Shown here piece by piece: positions 26,365-35,381 of a DNA stretch of 64,000 bases (position 1 is its first letter; each line of letters begins with the position of its first letter). The notes beneath the pieces were generated by a model that saw only the letters and a program-made list of their open reading frames with translations, did not search any database and was not told the origin of the DNA. The DNA is taken from the NCBI RefSeq assembly GCF_003732665.1, contig NZ_MOBP01000021.1:175976-239975 (forward strand), read 5' to 3'. The translations under genes and the position numbers were made by a program. This stretch comes from Pseudomonas frederiksbergensis. Its GTDB lineage: Bacteria > Pseudomonadota > Gammaproteobacteria > Pseudomonadales > Pseudomonadaceae.

Positions 26365-27855
26365 TTAGAGCTTGATCCAGGTCGCTTTGAGTTCGGTGTA
26401 TTTGTCGAACGCATGCAGCGATTTGTCCCGACCGTTACCCGACTGCTTGAACCCGCCGAACGGCGCGGTCATGTCGCCGCCGTCGTACTGGTTGATCCAG
26501 ACGCTGCCGGCGCGCAAGCCGCGAGCGAAGGTGTGGGCCTTGCTCAGGTTGCTGGTCCAGACGCCGGCGGCGAGGCCGAAGATGCTGTCGTTGGCGATGG
26601 CCAGCGCTTCATCGAAGGTGTCGAAGGTGATCAGCGACAGCACCGGGCCGAAGATCTCTTCCCGGGCGATGGTCATGGCGTTGGTCACACCGTCGAAAAT
26701 CGCCGGTTCCACGTACAGGCCACCGGTGCTTTCGAGGGTGCGGCTACCGCCGGCGATCAGTTGCGCGCCCTGGTCTTTGCCGACCTGGATGTAGCGCAGC
26801 ACGTTGTCCAGTTGCCGTTGATCGACGAGTGCGCCGACGGTGGTGTCCGGATCGAGGGCGTGCCCCGGTTTCCAGGCTTGCAGGGCTTCCACCAGCAGTG
26901 GAATGAACTGCTCGCGAATCGAGCGTTCCACCAGCAACCGCGAGCCGGCGGTGCAGACTTCGCCCTGGTTGAAGGCAATCGCCCCCGCCGCTGCTTGTGC
27001 TGCCGCGCGCAAATCCGGCGCGTCGGCGAACACCACGTTTGGACTCTTCCCCCCAGCTTCGAGCCAAACGCGTTTCATGTTGCTTTGCCCGGCGTAGATC
27101 AGCAGTTGCTTGGCAATCGCGGTGGAGCCGGTGAAAGCCAGCACATCGACGTCCATGTGCAACGCCAGTGCCTTGCCGACGGTGTGACCATAGCCGGGCA
27201 GGACGTTGAACACACCTTTCGGGATGCCAGCATCCAGCGCCAATTGGGCGATGCGGATCGCGGTCAGTGGCGACTTTTCCGAAGGCTTGAGGATGAACGA
27301 GTTGCCGGCGGCCAGGGCCGGGGCGAACTTCCAACTGGCCATGATCAACGGGAAGTTCCACGGCACGATGGCGGCGACCACACCGGTGGGTTCACGGGTG
27401 ATGAGGCCGAGTTGATCGTGGGGCGTGGCGGCGACTTCGTCGTAGATCTTGTCGATGGCTTCGGCGCTCCAGCGGATCGCGTTGGCGGTCGCCGGGATGT
27501 CGATGTTCATGGAATCGCTGATCGGCTTGCCCATGTCGAGGGTTTCAAGCAGGGCCAGTTCTTCCTGGTTCGCCAGGATCAGATCGGCGAAGCGGATCAG
27601 AATGCGTTTGCGCTCGGCCGGGGCTTGTTTGGCCCAGATGCCGGACTCGAACGTCTGCCGTGCGACGGCGACCGCCGCGTTGGCGTCGGCCTCGTCGGTA
27701 CTGGCGACGTTGGCCAGGAAACGGCCGTCGACCGGGCTGATGCATTCGAAGGAATCACCGCTCAGTGCTGCGCGGTATTGCCCGTCGATAAAGGCCCGGC
27801 CTTCGATGGATAAGGACTGGAAGCGTTGTTCCCAGTCGCTGCGAGTGTTTGTCAT
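26365..27855 (-). CDS. puuC: Gamma-glutamyl-gamma-aminobutyraldehyde dehydrogenase
   Basis: The 496-residue aldehyde dehydrogenase has the catalytic Cys in NQGEVCTAGSR, the general-base Glu in LEAGGKSPN and the cofactor loop FTGSTAIAKQL. It oxidises the aldehyde made by PuuB to gamma-glutamyl-GABA using NAD(P)+. A longer frame reaches 27945 through REP-derived sequence; ATG at 27855 begins the usual N terminus (MTNTRSDWEQRF). It lies between puuA and puuB in the same orientation, separated from puuA by a REP doublet. Confidence 0.9.
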   Translation of the reverse strand: MTNTRSDWEQRFQSLSIEGRAFIDGQYRAALSGDSFECISPVDGRFLANVASTDEADANAAVAVARQTFESGIWAKQAPAERKRILIRFADLILANQEELALLETLDMGKPISDSMNIDIPATANAIRWSAEAIDKIYDEVAATPHDQLGLITREPTGVVAAIVPWNFPLIMASWKFAPALAAGNSFILKPSEKSPLTAIRIAQLALDAGIPKGVFNVLPGYGHTVGKALALHMDVDVLAFTGSTAIAKQLLIYAGQSNMKRVWLEAGGKSPNVVFADAPDLRAAAQAAAGAIAFNQGEVCTAGSRLLVERSIREQFIPLLVEALQAWKPGHALDPDTTVGALVDQRQLDNVLRYIQVGKDQGAQLIAGGSRTLESTGGLYVEPAIFDGVTNAMTIAREEIFGPVLSLITFDTFDEALAIANDSIFGLAAGVWTSNLSKAHTFARGLRAGSVWINQYDGGDMTAPFGGFKQSGNGRDKSLHAFDKYTELKATWIKL

Positions 27856-27931
27856 TGTTGTGACTCGACGCAGAGGAATAAGTGATTGTTGTGGCGGTGT
27901 ATCAGGGGATTGCAGGGGTGATTGGGCGGCC

Positions 27932-28026
27932 GTCTTCGCGGGCAAGCCTCGCTCCTACAGTCTGCGGCGTGCACATTATTTGTGCCCGACATATAACCCC
28001 TGTAGGAGCGAGGCTTGCCCGCGAAG
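27932..28026. repeat. REP doublet, GCTCCTAC variant
   Basis: The arms read CTTCGCGGGCAAGCCTCGCT and TGTAGGAGCGAGGCTTGCCC, a variant shared with the doublet at 30653 but not with most others in the window. It sits between puuA and puuC and could stabilise or separate their messages. Confidence 0.95.
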
Positions 28027-28053
28027 AGGCCCTCACATCCACCACCAAATCCG

Positions 28054-29430
28054 TCAGACCGTGTGCAGATACCAGTTGTACTCAAGGTCCGAGATGGAGT
28101 TTTCGAACTCGGCCAGCTCGCTTTCCTTGCACGCCACGAACACGTCGATGTAGAGCGGGTCGATGTATTTGGCCATGACTTCGCTGTCGTCCAACTCGCG
28201 CAGTGCGTCGCGCAGGTTGTTCGGCAGGCTCTGTTCGTTCTGCTCGTAACTGTTGCCTTCGACCGGTGGGCCTGGCTCGATTTTGTTGGTCAAACCGTGG
28301 TGAATACCGGCCAACACCGACGCCATCAACAGGTACGGGTTGGCATCGGCGCCGGCAACACGATGCTCGATGCGCACTGAGTCCGCCGAACCGGTCGGCA
28401 CACGCACCGCGACGGTACGGTTGTCGATGCCCCAGCTCGGCGAGTTCGGTACGTAGAACTGCGCGCCGAAGCGGCGGTACGAGTTGACGTTCGGGCACAG
28501 GAAGGCCATTTGCGCGGGCAGGGTCTCGAGCACACCGCCGATCGCGTGACGCAGTGCGGCGTTCTGCTCGGGATCCTCGCTGGCAAAGATGTTGTTGCCT
28601 TCTTTGTCGAGAATCGAAATGTGCACGTGCAGACCATTGCCCGCCTGACCCGGATACGGCTTGGCCATAAACGTGGTGTCCATCTCGTGGTCGTAGGCGA
28701 TGTTCTTCACCAGACGCTTGAGCAACACCGCGTAGTCGCAGGCTTTGATCGGGTCGTTGACGTGATGCAGGTTGACTTCGAACTGCGCCGGGGCGCTTTC
28801 CTTGACGATGGCGTCGGCCGGGATGCCCTGCTCTTTCGCGCCTTCGAGGATGTCTTGCAGGCAATCGACGTATTCGTCGAGGTCATCGATCAAATACACC
28901 TGAGTCGACACCGGACGCTTGCCCGATACCGGCGAACGCGGAGATTGCGGACGACCGTTCACGTTGTCCTGGTCGATCAGGTAGAACTCGAGTTCGAACG
29001 CGGCACAGATCGTCAGACCCATGTCGTCGAACTTGCGCACCACATTGGCCAGCACTTCCCGTGGGTCAGCGAAAAACGGCTGGCCTTCGAGTTCGTGCAT
29101 GGTCATCAGCAATTGCGCAGTTGGGCGCTTCTGCCAAGGCTCAATGCTCAGGGTGTCAGGGATGGGGTAGCAGATTCGGTCGGAGTCGCCGATGTCCAGA
29201 CCCAGGCCGGTGCTTTCCACCGTTGAACCGTTGATGTCCAGGGCAAAGAGTGACGCCGGGAGGTTGATGCCTTTTTCGTAAACCTTATGAAGACTGGTGC
29301 GTTCGATGCGCTTGCCGCGCACCACACCGTTCATATCCGCAATCAGAAGGTCGACGTACAAAACCTCAGGATATTTCTTAAGGAATGCGTTTGCTTCGTT
29401 GAGTTGAACGGTACGCAGAGGGACCGACAT
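28054..29430 (-). CDS. puuA: Gamma-glutamylputrescine synthetase
   Basis: The 458-residue member of the glutamine-synthetase family has the beta-grasp domain (about 20-110, with DLLIADMNGVVRGKR) and the catalytic domain. The metal-binding Glu lies in AFELEFYL, and HVHISILDKEGNNIF and FGAQFYVPNSPSWGIDNR follow. It ligates glutamate to putrescine using ATP, the first step of the Puu route. The start ATG has AGGTG upstream. It is divergent from puuD across a 280-bp promoter region. It could also act on other polyamines, as SpuB/SpuI-type homologues do in P. aeruginosa. Confidence 0.88.
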   Translation of the reverse strand: MSVPLRTVQLNEANAFLKKYPEVLYVDLLIADMNGVVRGKRIERTSLHKVYEKGINLPASLFALDINGSTVESTGLGLDIGDSDRICYPIPDTLSIEPWQKRPTAQLLMTMHELEGQPFFADPREVLANVVRKFDDMGLTICAAFELEFYLIDQDNVNGRPQSPRSPVSGKRPVSTQVYLIDDLDEYVDCLQDILEGAKEQGIPADAIVKESAPAQFEVNLHHVNDPIKACDYAVLLKRLVKNIAYDHEMDTTFMAKPYPGQAGNGLHVHISILDKEGNNIFASEDPEQNAALRHAIGGVLETLPAQMAFLCPNVNSYRRFGAQFYVPNSPSWGIDNRTVAVRVPTGSADSVRIEHRVAGADANPYLLMASVLAGIHHGLTNKIEPGPPVEGNSYEQNEQSLPNNLRDALRELDDSEVMAKYIDPLYIDVFVACKESELAEFENSISDLEYNWYLHTV

Positions 29431-29710
29431 GATGCACCTATTAGCTGTTAATTATTATGTTCACTACGGTGTTGCGAGCCCAGTCAACCCGAACGGCAAA
29501 GTGAAGTCAATAGCGAACAGTTGGCCTTTCAACCTTTATTTTCGGGCCTTTTATGGGGACGAGAGTGCCAGATAAGCCGCCAGAGCCGCGCAGATCCTCA
29601 GCATCGGACGACCGGCGTTTAGAATTTTTTACATGAGAGTTGTTAATTAAAATCAACAAGGCTAAGCTCCGGAAAAGCTCGTTCAAGTGTGAAACTTCGA
29701 GGTGATAAAA
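29431..29710. promoter_or_regulatory. Divergent puuA/puuD promoter region
   Basis: The 280-bp gap is AT-rich near both genes. The 9-mer TGTTAATTA occurs at 29445-29453, next to puuA, and again at 29641-29649, next to puuD, where it is part of an imperfect inverted repeat TTGTTAATTAAAATCAACAA (29640-29659). These are candidate regulator-binding sites; PuuR binding is inference. Confidence 0.4.
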
Positions 29711-30472
29711 ATGGCATTCAAGCCATTGATCGGCGTTACAGCGTGCGTCAAACAGATTGGCCTGCACCCCTACCACGTCAGCGGCGACAAGTACTTGCGT
29801 GCTGTCAGCGTCGCGGCTTTGGGGCTGCCAGTGGTCATTCCTTCCCTGGGCGAACTGACTGAAATCGAGGACTTGCTCGCGCAACTCGATGGTCTGTTGC
29901 TCACCGGCTCCCCGTCGAACGTGGAACCCTTCCACTATCAAGGCCCCGCCAGCGCACCCGGCACGGATCACGATCCGGCCCGGGACGCCACCACCCTTCC
30001 TTTATTGCGTGCAGCCATCGCCGCCGGTGTGCCGGTGCTGGGCATCTGTCGCGGTTTTCAGGAAATGAACGTGGCGTTTGGCGGCAGCCTGCACCAGAAG
30101 GTGCATGAACTGCCGGGCATGCTCGATCACCGTGAAGCGGACAGTCCCGAGTTGGCGGTGCAATACGCCCCGGCTCATTCGGTGACGGTGCAACCGGGTG
30201 GCGTGTTCGAAGCGCTGGAGCTGCCGGCGGAGTTCATGGTCAATTCGATTCACAGCCAGGGCATTGATCGACTGGCGCCGGGCCTGCGTTGCGAAGCGGT
30301 GGCGCCGGACGGTTTGATCGAGGCGATCTCCGTGGACCACAGCCCGACGTTTGCCGTCGGCGTGCAATGGCATCCGGAATGGCAGGTGCTTTCCAATCCT
30401 CAGTATTTAAGTATTTTCCAGGCGTTTGGCGACGCGTGCCGGCAACGGGCGGCGCTACGTAAAAAACGCTGA
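29711..30472 (+). CDS. puuD: Gamma-glutamyl-GABA hydrolase
   Basis: The 253-residue class-I glutamine amidotransferase-like hydrolase has its nucleophilic Cys in GICRGFQEMN (about residue 112) and its His-x-Glu pair in VGVQWHPEW. It cleaves gamma-glutamyl-GABA to GABA and glutamate, the last Puu step. ATG at 29711 has GAGGTG seven to eight bases upstream; a GTG at 29702 lies too close to that site. It is divergent from puuA and upstream of the transporter genes, separated from them by a REP doublet. Confidence 0.9.
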   Translation: MAFKPLIGVTACVKQIGLHPYHVSGDKYLRAVSVAALGLPVVIPSLGELTEIEDLLAQLDGLLLTGSPSNVEPFHYQGPASAPGTDHDPARDATTLPLLRAAIAAGVPVLGICRGFQEMNVAFGGSLHQKVHELPGMLDHREADSPELAVQYAPAHSVTVQPGGVFEALELPAEFMVNSIHSQGIDRLAPGLRCEAVAPDGLIEAISVDHSPTFAVGVQWHPEWQVLSNPQYLSIFQAFGDACRQRAALRKKR

Positions 30473-30652
30473 CGACTTAATCCCTCACCCAACGATTTAA
30501 CTGCCCTCGTGAACGGGCGGCTGCGCCGACGCGCGCTGCTTCTTCACGCGTAAAAAACGAAACAAGACAACAACAAGCACCACCAGGCAGCCAGGACGGC
30601 GGCGCCGAATAAGCCCGAGCGGTATGGGCCAGCGAACCAAACGCAATACCCC

Positions 30653-30744
30653 TGTAGGAGCGAGGCTTGCCCGCGAAAGCGGTGTGTCTGGCAATGATGA
30701 TGGCGACTGACACGCCGTCTTCGCGGGCAAGCCTCGCTCCTACA
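30653..30744. repeat. REP doublet, GCTCCTAC variant
   Basis: Arms TGTAGGAGCGAGGCTTGCCC and its reverse complement lie in the 376-bp gap between puuD and potG. The rest of the gap shows no supported gene. Confidence 0.95.
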
Positions 30745-30848
30745 AGGGACCTCGTTTGGATGGATTGGCACCGTACGACACGGGCTTGCAATCAACTATT
30801 AAGTCAGGCCGCGTTGGCCCGACGACTGAAACCTGTTGGGAGTTTCAC

Positions 30849-31991
30849 ATGGCAAATGCCTCCAGCACTTACAGGAAGGCTCTTGAAGGTCACCAGGCAC
30901 CGAAAAAGGTCTTGGTGAAAATCGATCGCGTGACCAAGAAGTTCGACGAAACCACTGCCGTGGACGATGTGTCCCTGGAGATCCATCAAGGCGAAATCTT
31001 CGCCCTGCTGGGTGGTTCCGGCTCGGGCAAATCGACCCTGCTGCGCATGCTCGCCGGCTTCGAGCGCCCGACCGAAGGGCGGATCTTGCTCGACGGTGTC
31101 GACATCACCGACATGCCGCCCTACGAGCGGCCGATCAACATGATGTTCCAGTCCTACGCGCTGTTCCCGCACATGACGGTGGCGCAGAACATCGCCTTCG
31201 GCCTGAAGCAGGATCGGTTGTCCGCCAGCGAAATCGACGCCCGTGTGGAGGAGATGCTGCGCCTGGTGCACATGACCCAATACGCCAAACGCAAACCCCA
31301 TCAGTTGTCCGGCGGCCAGCGTCAGCGCGTCGCCCTCGCCCGCTCCCTGGCCAAACGTCCGAAGCTGTTGCTGCTTGACGAACCCATGGGTGCGCTGGAT
31401 AAAAAGCTGCGTTCGCAGATGCAACTGGAACTGGTGCAGATCATCGAACGGGTCGGCGTGACCTGCGTGATGGTGACCCACGACCAGGAAGAAGCCATGA
31501 CCATGGCGGAACGCATTGCGATCATGCACCTCGGCTGGATCGCCCAGATCGGCAGCCCGGTGGACATTTACGAAGCGCCGGTCAGCCGCATGGTCTGCGA
31601 ATTCATCGGCAACGTGAACGCCTTCGACGGCACCGTGGTCGAGGACCTGGAAGGTCACGCGATCATTCACAGCCCGGACCTGGAACAGAAGATTTACGTC
31701 GGTCACGGCGTCAGCACCTCAGTGCAAGACAAGTCGATCACCTACGCGATCCGCCCGGAAAAAATGCTCGTCAGCACCCTCAAGCCGGAGCAGCGCTACA
31801 ACTGGTCCCAAGGCAAAGTGCATGACATCGCCTACCTCGGCGGCCACTCGGTGTTCTACGTTGAACTGCCCGGCGGCAAAGTCGTGCAGTCGTTCATGGC
31901 CAACGCCGAACGCCGGGGCGCGCGTCCGACCTGGGACGATCAGGTCTACGTGTGGTGGGAAGACGACAGCGGCGTGGTACTGCGCTCATGA
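30849..31991 (+). CDS. potG: Putrescine ABC transporter ATP-binding subunit
   Basis: The 380-residue ATPase has Walker A GGSGSGKST, the Q-loop FQSYALFPHMTV, the signature LSGGQRQRVALARSL, Walker B LLLLDEPMG and the H-loop VTHDQEEAM. A C-terminal TOBE-like regulatory domain runs from about residue 280. It powers uptake through the PotH and PotI permeases. ATG at 30849 has GGGAG upstream; the frame from 30756 is too long. Its stop overlaps the potH start by 4 bp. The call as PotG and not PotA rests on the PotF and Puu context. Confidence 0.9.
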   Translation: MANASSTYRKALEGHQAPKKVLVKIDRVTKKFDETTAVDDVSLEIHQGEIFALLGGSGSGKSTLLRMLAGFERPTEGRILLDGVDITDMPPYERPINMMFQSYALFPHMTVAQNIAFGLKQDRLSASEIDARVEEMLRLVHMTQYAKRKPHQLSGGQRQRVALARSLAKRPKLLLLDEPMGALDKKLRSQMQLELVQIIERVGVTCVMVTHDQEEAMTMAERIAIMHLGWIAQIGSPVDIYEAPVSRMVCEFIGNVNAFDGTVVEDLEGHAIIHSPDLEQKIYVGHGVSTSVQDKSITYAIRPEKMLVSTLKPEQRYNWSQGKVHDIAYLGGHSVFYVELPGGKVVQSFMANAERRGARPTWDDQVYVWWEDDSGVVLRS

Positions 31992-32902
31992 AAACCTTCA
32001 ATCAGCAATTCCTGAGACTGGTCCCCAGCGGGCGCAAAGTGGTGATCGGCATTCCGTTCATCTGGCTGTTCCTTTTCTTCATGCTGCCGTTTTTTCTGGT
32101 GATGAAGATCAGCTTCTCGGAAGCGGCGCTGGCGATTCCGCCGTACTCGGAGATCTACACCTTCGCCGAGCAGAAATTCCAGTTGCTGCTCAACCTCGGT
32201 AACTACTCGCTGCTGACCCAGGATGAGTTGTACATCTCGGCGTACCTCGGCTCGTTGAAAGTGGCGTTGCTCAGTACGGTGATGTGCCTGGTGATCGGTT
32301 TCCCGATGGCCTACGCGATTACCAAGGCGAAAAAGGAAACGCAAAACGTCCTGATGCTGCTGATCATGATGCCGACCTGGACCGCGATCCTGATCCGCGT
32401 CTATGCGTGGATGGGCATCCTCAGCAACAACGGTTTGCTCAACGCGTTCCTGATGTGGACCGGGCTGACCTCGGCACCGATCGAGATCCTCAACACCAAC
32501 ACGGCGGTGTACATCGGCGTGGTTTACGCCTACCTGCCATTTATGGTGTTGCCGCTGTACGCCAACCTGGTCAAGCACGATGAAAGCCTGTTGGAAGCCG
32601 CGTCGGACCTGGGTTCGAGCAACTTCAACAACTTCTGGAAAATCACCGTGCCGCTGGCCAAGAACGGGATCATCGCCGGTTGCATGCTGGTGTTCATTCC
32701 GGTGGTCGGCGAGTTCGTGATTCCGGAACTGCTGGGCGGCCCGGAGACGCTGATGATCGGCCGTGTGTTGTGGCAAGAGTTCTTCAATAACCGCGACTGG
32801 CCGGTGGCGTCCGCCCTGGCGGTGGTGATGCTGTTGATCCTGATTGTGCCGATTCTGCTGTTCAACCGCAGCCAGGCCAAAGAGATGGAGGCACGGGGAT
32901 GA
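31988..32902 (+). CDS. potH: Putrescine ABC transporter permease
   Basis: The 304-residue inner-membrane protein has six predicted helices. The EAA loop that docks the ATPase is present (ESLLEAASDLGSSNFNNFWKI spans about residues 198-218). The N-terminal region, with SFSEAALAIPPYSEIYTF, forms the periplasmic part before the core. The start ATG overlaps the potG stop (ATGA), and its own stop overlaps potI the same way, so the three are translated together. Confidence 0.9.
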   Translation: MKTFNQQFLRLVPSGRKVVIGIPFIWLFLFFMLPFFLVMKISFSEAALAIPPYSEIYTFAEQKFQLLLNLGNYSLLTQDELYISAYLGSLKVALLSTVMCLVIGFPMAYAITKAKKETQNVLMLLIMMPTWTAILIRVYAWMGILSNNGLLNAFLMWTGLTSAPIEILNTNTAVYIGVVYAYLPFMVLPLYANLVKHDESLLEAASDLGSSNFNNFWKITVPLAKNGIIAGCMLVFIPVVGEFVIPELLGGPETLMIGRVLWQEFFNNRDWPVASALAVVMLLILIVPILLFNRSQAKEMEARG

Positions 32903-33783
32903 AACGCTTCGGATTTTCAAAGTTCATGCTGATTTTCGGCCTGTCGTTTATCTACTTGCCGATGCTGATCCTGGTGATCTACTCGTTCAACGCCTCGAAA
33001 CTGGTGACGGTGTGGGGCGGCTGGTCGGTGAAGTGGTACGTCGGCTTGCTCGACAACACGCAACTGATGGGCTCAGTGGTGCGCTCGCTGGAGATTGCCT
33101 GCTACACCGCGATTGCAGCCGTGGCGCTGGGGACCTTGGCGGCGTTTGTGCTGACTCGCGTCACGCGCTTCAAGGGCCGCACGCTGTTCGGTGGTTTGGT
33201 GACGGCGCCGTTGGTGATGCCGGAAGTGATCACCGGTCTGTCGCTGTTGCTGCTGTTTGTGGCCATGGCGCAGTTGATCGGCTGGCCGCAGGAACGCGGT
33301 TTGGTGACGATCTGGATTGCGCACACGACGTTCTGCGCGGCGTATGTGGCGGTGGTGGTGTCGGCGCGGTTGCGTGAGCTGGACCTGTCGATTGAAGAAG
33401 CGGCGATGGATTTGGGTGCGCGGCCGTTGAAGGTGTTCTTCCTGATCACCATTCCGATGATTGCGCCATCGTTGGCGGCGGGCGGGATGATGTCCTTCGC
33501 GCTGTCGCTGGATGACCTGGTGTTGGCGAGTTTCGTCTCGGGTCCGGGGTCGACGACCTTGCCGATGGAAGTGTTCTCGGCGGTGCGTCTTGGGGTTAAA
33601 CCTGAAATCAACGCCGTGGCCAGTTTGATTCTGTTGGCGGTTTCGATTGTGACCTTCATGGTTTGGTACTTCAGCCGCCGCGCCGAAGCCACCCGCAAAC
33701 GCGCGATTCAGGAAGCGATGGATCAGACCGCCAACGAATCGTGGCAGCAACCTAAAAAGCAAATGGCCGGAGCCACCGCCTAA
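32899..33783 (+). CDS. potI: Putrescine ABC transporter permease
   Basis: The 294-residue second permease has six helices and the EAA loop in LSIEEAAMDLGARPLKVFFL. It pairs with PotH to form the channel. The start overlaps the potH stop by 4 bp. The tail after the last helix (RRAEATRKRAIQEAMDQTAN) is longer and more charged than in E. coli PotI. It is followed by a strong hairpin before potF. Confidence 0.9.
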   Translation: MKRFGFSKFMLIFGLSFIYLPMLILVIYSFNASKLVTVWGGWSVKWYVGLLDNTQLMGSVVRSLEIACYTAIAAVALGTLAAFVLTRVTRFKGRTLFGGLVTAPLVMPEVITGLSLLLLFVAMAQLIGWPQERGLVTIWIAHTTFCAAYVAVVVSARLRELDLSIEEAAMDLGARPLKVFFLITIPMIAPSLAAGGMMSFALSLDDLVLASFVSGPGSTTLPMEVFSAVRLGVKPEINAVASLILLAVSIVTFMVWYFSRRAEATRKRAIQEAMDQTANESWQQPKKQMAGATA

Positions 33784-33784
33784 T

Positions 33785-33870
33785 GTAGGAGCTGCCGCAG
33801 GCTGCGATCTTTTGATCTTGCTTCAAAAAATCAAAAGATCGCAGCCTCGTTTCACTCGGCAGCTCCTACA
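33785..33870. repeat. Long REP-type hairpin between potI and potF
   Basis: TGTAGGAGCTGCCGCAGGCT and the bases after it, down to CAAAAGATC, form a near-perfect stem with the right arm ending CGGCAGCTCCTACA. The inner part GATCTTTTGAT pairs with ATCAAAAGATC. It starts 2 bp after the potI stop and may protect the upstream message or separate the expression of potF. Confidence 0.9.
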
Positions 33871-33963
33871 GGGGGATGGGTTCTCCTCCTTCGCCAAAGG
33901 GTTTTATGTTCATTGCAATTTTGATTTGCGTATTTGAATAAAAAAAGAAATGGAGTTGTACCG

Positions 33964-35061
33964 ATGAAAATGTTTGGCAGGACTCTGCTGACACTGTCCT
34001 TATTGGGCGCGATCACTACCGGCGCCCAGGCCAACGACAAGGTTCTGCGCGTCTATAACTGGTCGGATTACATCGCCCCGGACACGGTCAAGAAGTTCGA
34101 AGACGAGACCGGCATCCGCGTGACCTACGATGTGTTCGACAGCAATGAAACCCTTGAGGCACGCCTGCTCGCGGGTAAATCCGGCTACGACATCGTGGTG
34201 CCGTCCAACAGTTTCCTGGCCAAGCAGGTCAAGGCTGGGGTCTATCAGACCCTGGACAAATCGAAGCTGCCGAACTGGAAAAACCTCAACCCGGTGCTGC
34301 TGAAAAACGCCTCGGCCAGCGACCCGGAAAACGCTCACGCCTTCCCGTACATGTGGGGCTCGATCGGCATCGGCTTTAACCCGGCCAAGGTCAAGGAAGT
34401 GCTCGGGGCCAACGCGCCGACCAACTCCTGGGACCTGCTGTTCAAACCGGAAAACGCAGAAAAACTCAAAGCCTGCGGCATCAGTTTCCTCGATTCGCCA
34501 ACGGAAATGCTGCCGGCCGCCCTGCACTATCTGGGCTACCCGGTGAATTCCCAGGACAAGGCGCAAATCGCTGAAGCCGAAGCGCTGTTCATGAAGATTC
34601 GGCCGTCGGTGGCGTACTTCCATTCCTCGAAGTACATCTCCGACCTGGCCAACGGCAACATCTGCGTGGCCGTCGGTTATTCCGGCGACGTGTTGCAGGC
34701 CAAAGCCCGGGCCAAAGAGGCCGGCGACCTGGTGAAGATCGACTACAGCATCCCGAAGGAAGGCGCCGGCAGCTTCTACGACATGGTCGCCATCCCACGG
34801 GACGCGGCGAACGTCGACAACGCCTACCTGTTCATGAACTTCCTGATGCGCCCGGACATCATCGCCGAGATCACCAACAACATCGGCTACAGCAACGCCA
34901 ACGCCGCGGCGACACCGTTGGTGGATGAAGCGATTCGTGATGATCCGGGGTCGTACCCGTCCCTGGCCGTCATGGCGACGTTGTATGCGATACCGGACAT
35001 GCCGATTGGCGTGCAGCGCGTCATGACCCGAGGCTGGACCCGCGTGAAACTCGGCAAATAA
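33964..35061 (+). CDS. potF: Periplasmic putrescine-binding protein
   Basis: The 365-residue protein has a signal peptide ending TTGAQAND near residue 25. The polyamine-binding fold opens with VLRVYNWSDYIAPDTVKKFE and includes the ligand-pocket segments VPSNSFLAKQV and FPYMWGSIGIGFNP. It delivers putrescine to PotGHI. ATG at 33964 has a GGAG site upstream; the frame from 33934 adds a non-signal extension. In many Pseudomonas loci the binding protein comes first in the operon; here it is last, after a hairpin. Confidence 0.9.
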   Translation: MKMFGRTLLTLSLLGAITTGAQANDKVLRVYNWSDYIAPDTVKKFEDETGIRVTYDVFDSNETLEARLLAGKSGYDIVVPSNSFLAKQVKAGVYQTLDKSKLPNWKNLNPVLLKNASASDPENAHAFPYMWGSIGIGFNPAKVKEVLGANAPTNSWDLLFKPENAEKLKACGISFLDSPTEMLPAALHYLGYPVNSQDKAQIAEAEALFMKIRPSVAYFHSSKYISDLANGNICVAVGYSGDVLQAKARAKEAGDLVKIDYSIPKEGAGSFYDMVAIPRDAANVDNAYLFMNFLMRPDIIAEITNNIGYSNANAAATPLVDEAIRDDPGSYPSLAVMATLYAIPDMPIGVQRVMTRGWTRVKLGK

Positions 35062-35091
35062 CCCACACTCGGCAGATCCCCTGTGGGAGCG

Positions 35092-35240
35092 GGCTGCTCG
35101 CGAAGACGGCGGCACATTCAGCATCAATGTGCCTGACCTATCGCTTTCGCGAGCAAGCCCGCTCCCACAGGGGTCCGGGGTGAAACACAGACTTGTGAAT
35201 GACAACAACCCGCTGTGGGAGTGAGCCTGCTCGCGAAGAG
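35092..35240. repeat. REP doublet with a deletion, plus a REP half-site
   Basis: The doublet at 35092-35170 lacks two bases in its left arm (GGGCTGCTCG where GGGCTTGCTCG is usual). A half-site follows at 35214-35240. Confidence 0.9.
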
Positions 35241-35280
35241 GCCCTGACAGCCAACATCAATTTCAGCTTTCCTTTTACCG

Positions 35281-35381
35281 TTCAAGCAGCGCCTTACCAC
35301 CGCTGCGTTGCTCTGCGCAGAACGGCCTCACCTGGCTCCTCGGTTAAGGTGAACTTCAGGCGCCCTCGGGCGCCTTTTTTT
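35281..35381 (+). ncRNA. Candidate structured small RNA ending in a terminator
   Basis: Three successive hairpins are visible: CTGCG/CGCAG (35303-35320), TCACCT/AGGTGA (about 35328-35352), and the terminator GGCGCC-stem with T-run at 35358-35381. No open frame with a ribosome site is present, and the REP half-site upstream separates it from potF. It may instead be only the 3' end of the potF message. I cannot match it to a named RNA family. Confidence 0.3.

Noticed and set aside
30477..30795. Minus-strand frames of 77-104 codons between puuD and potG
   Set aside because: They read through the REP doublet and have no ribosome sites.
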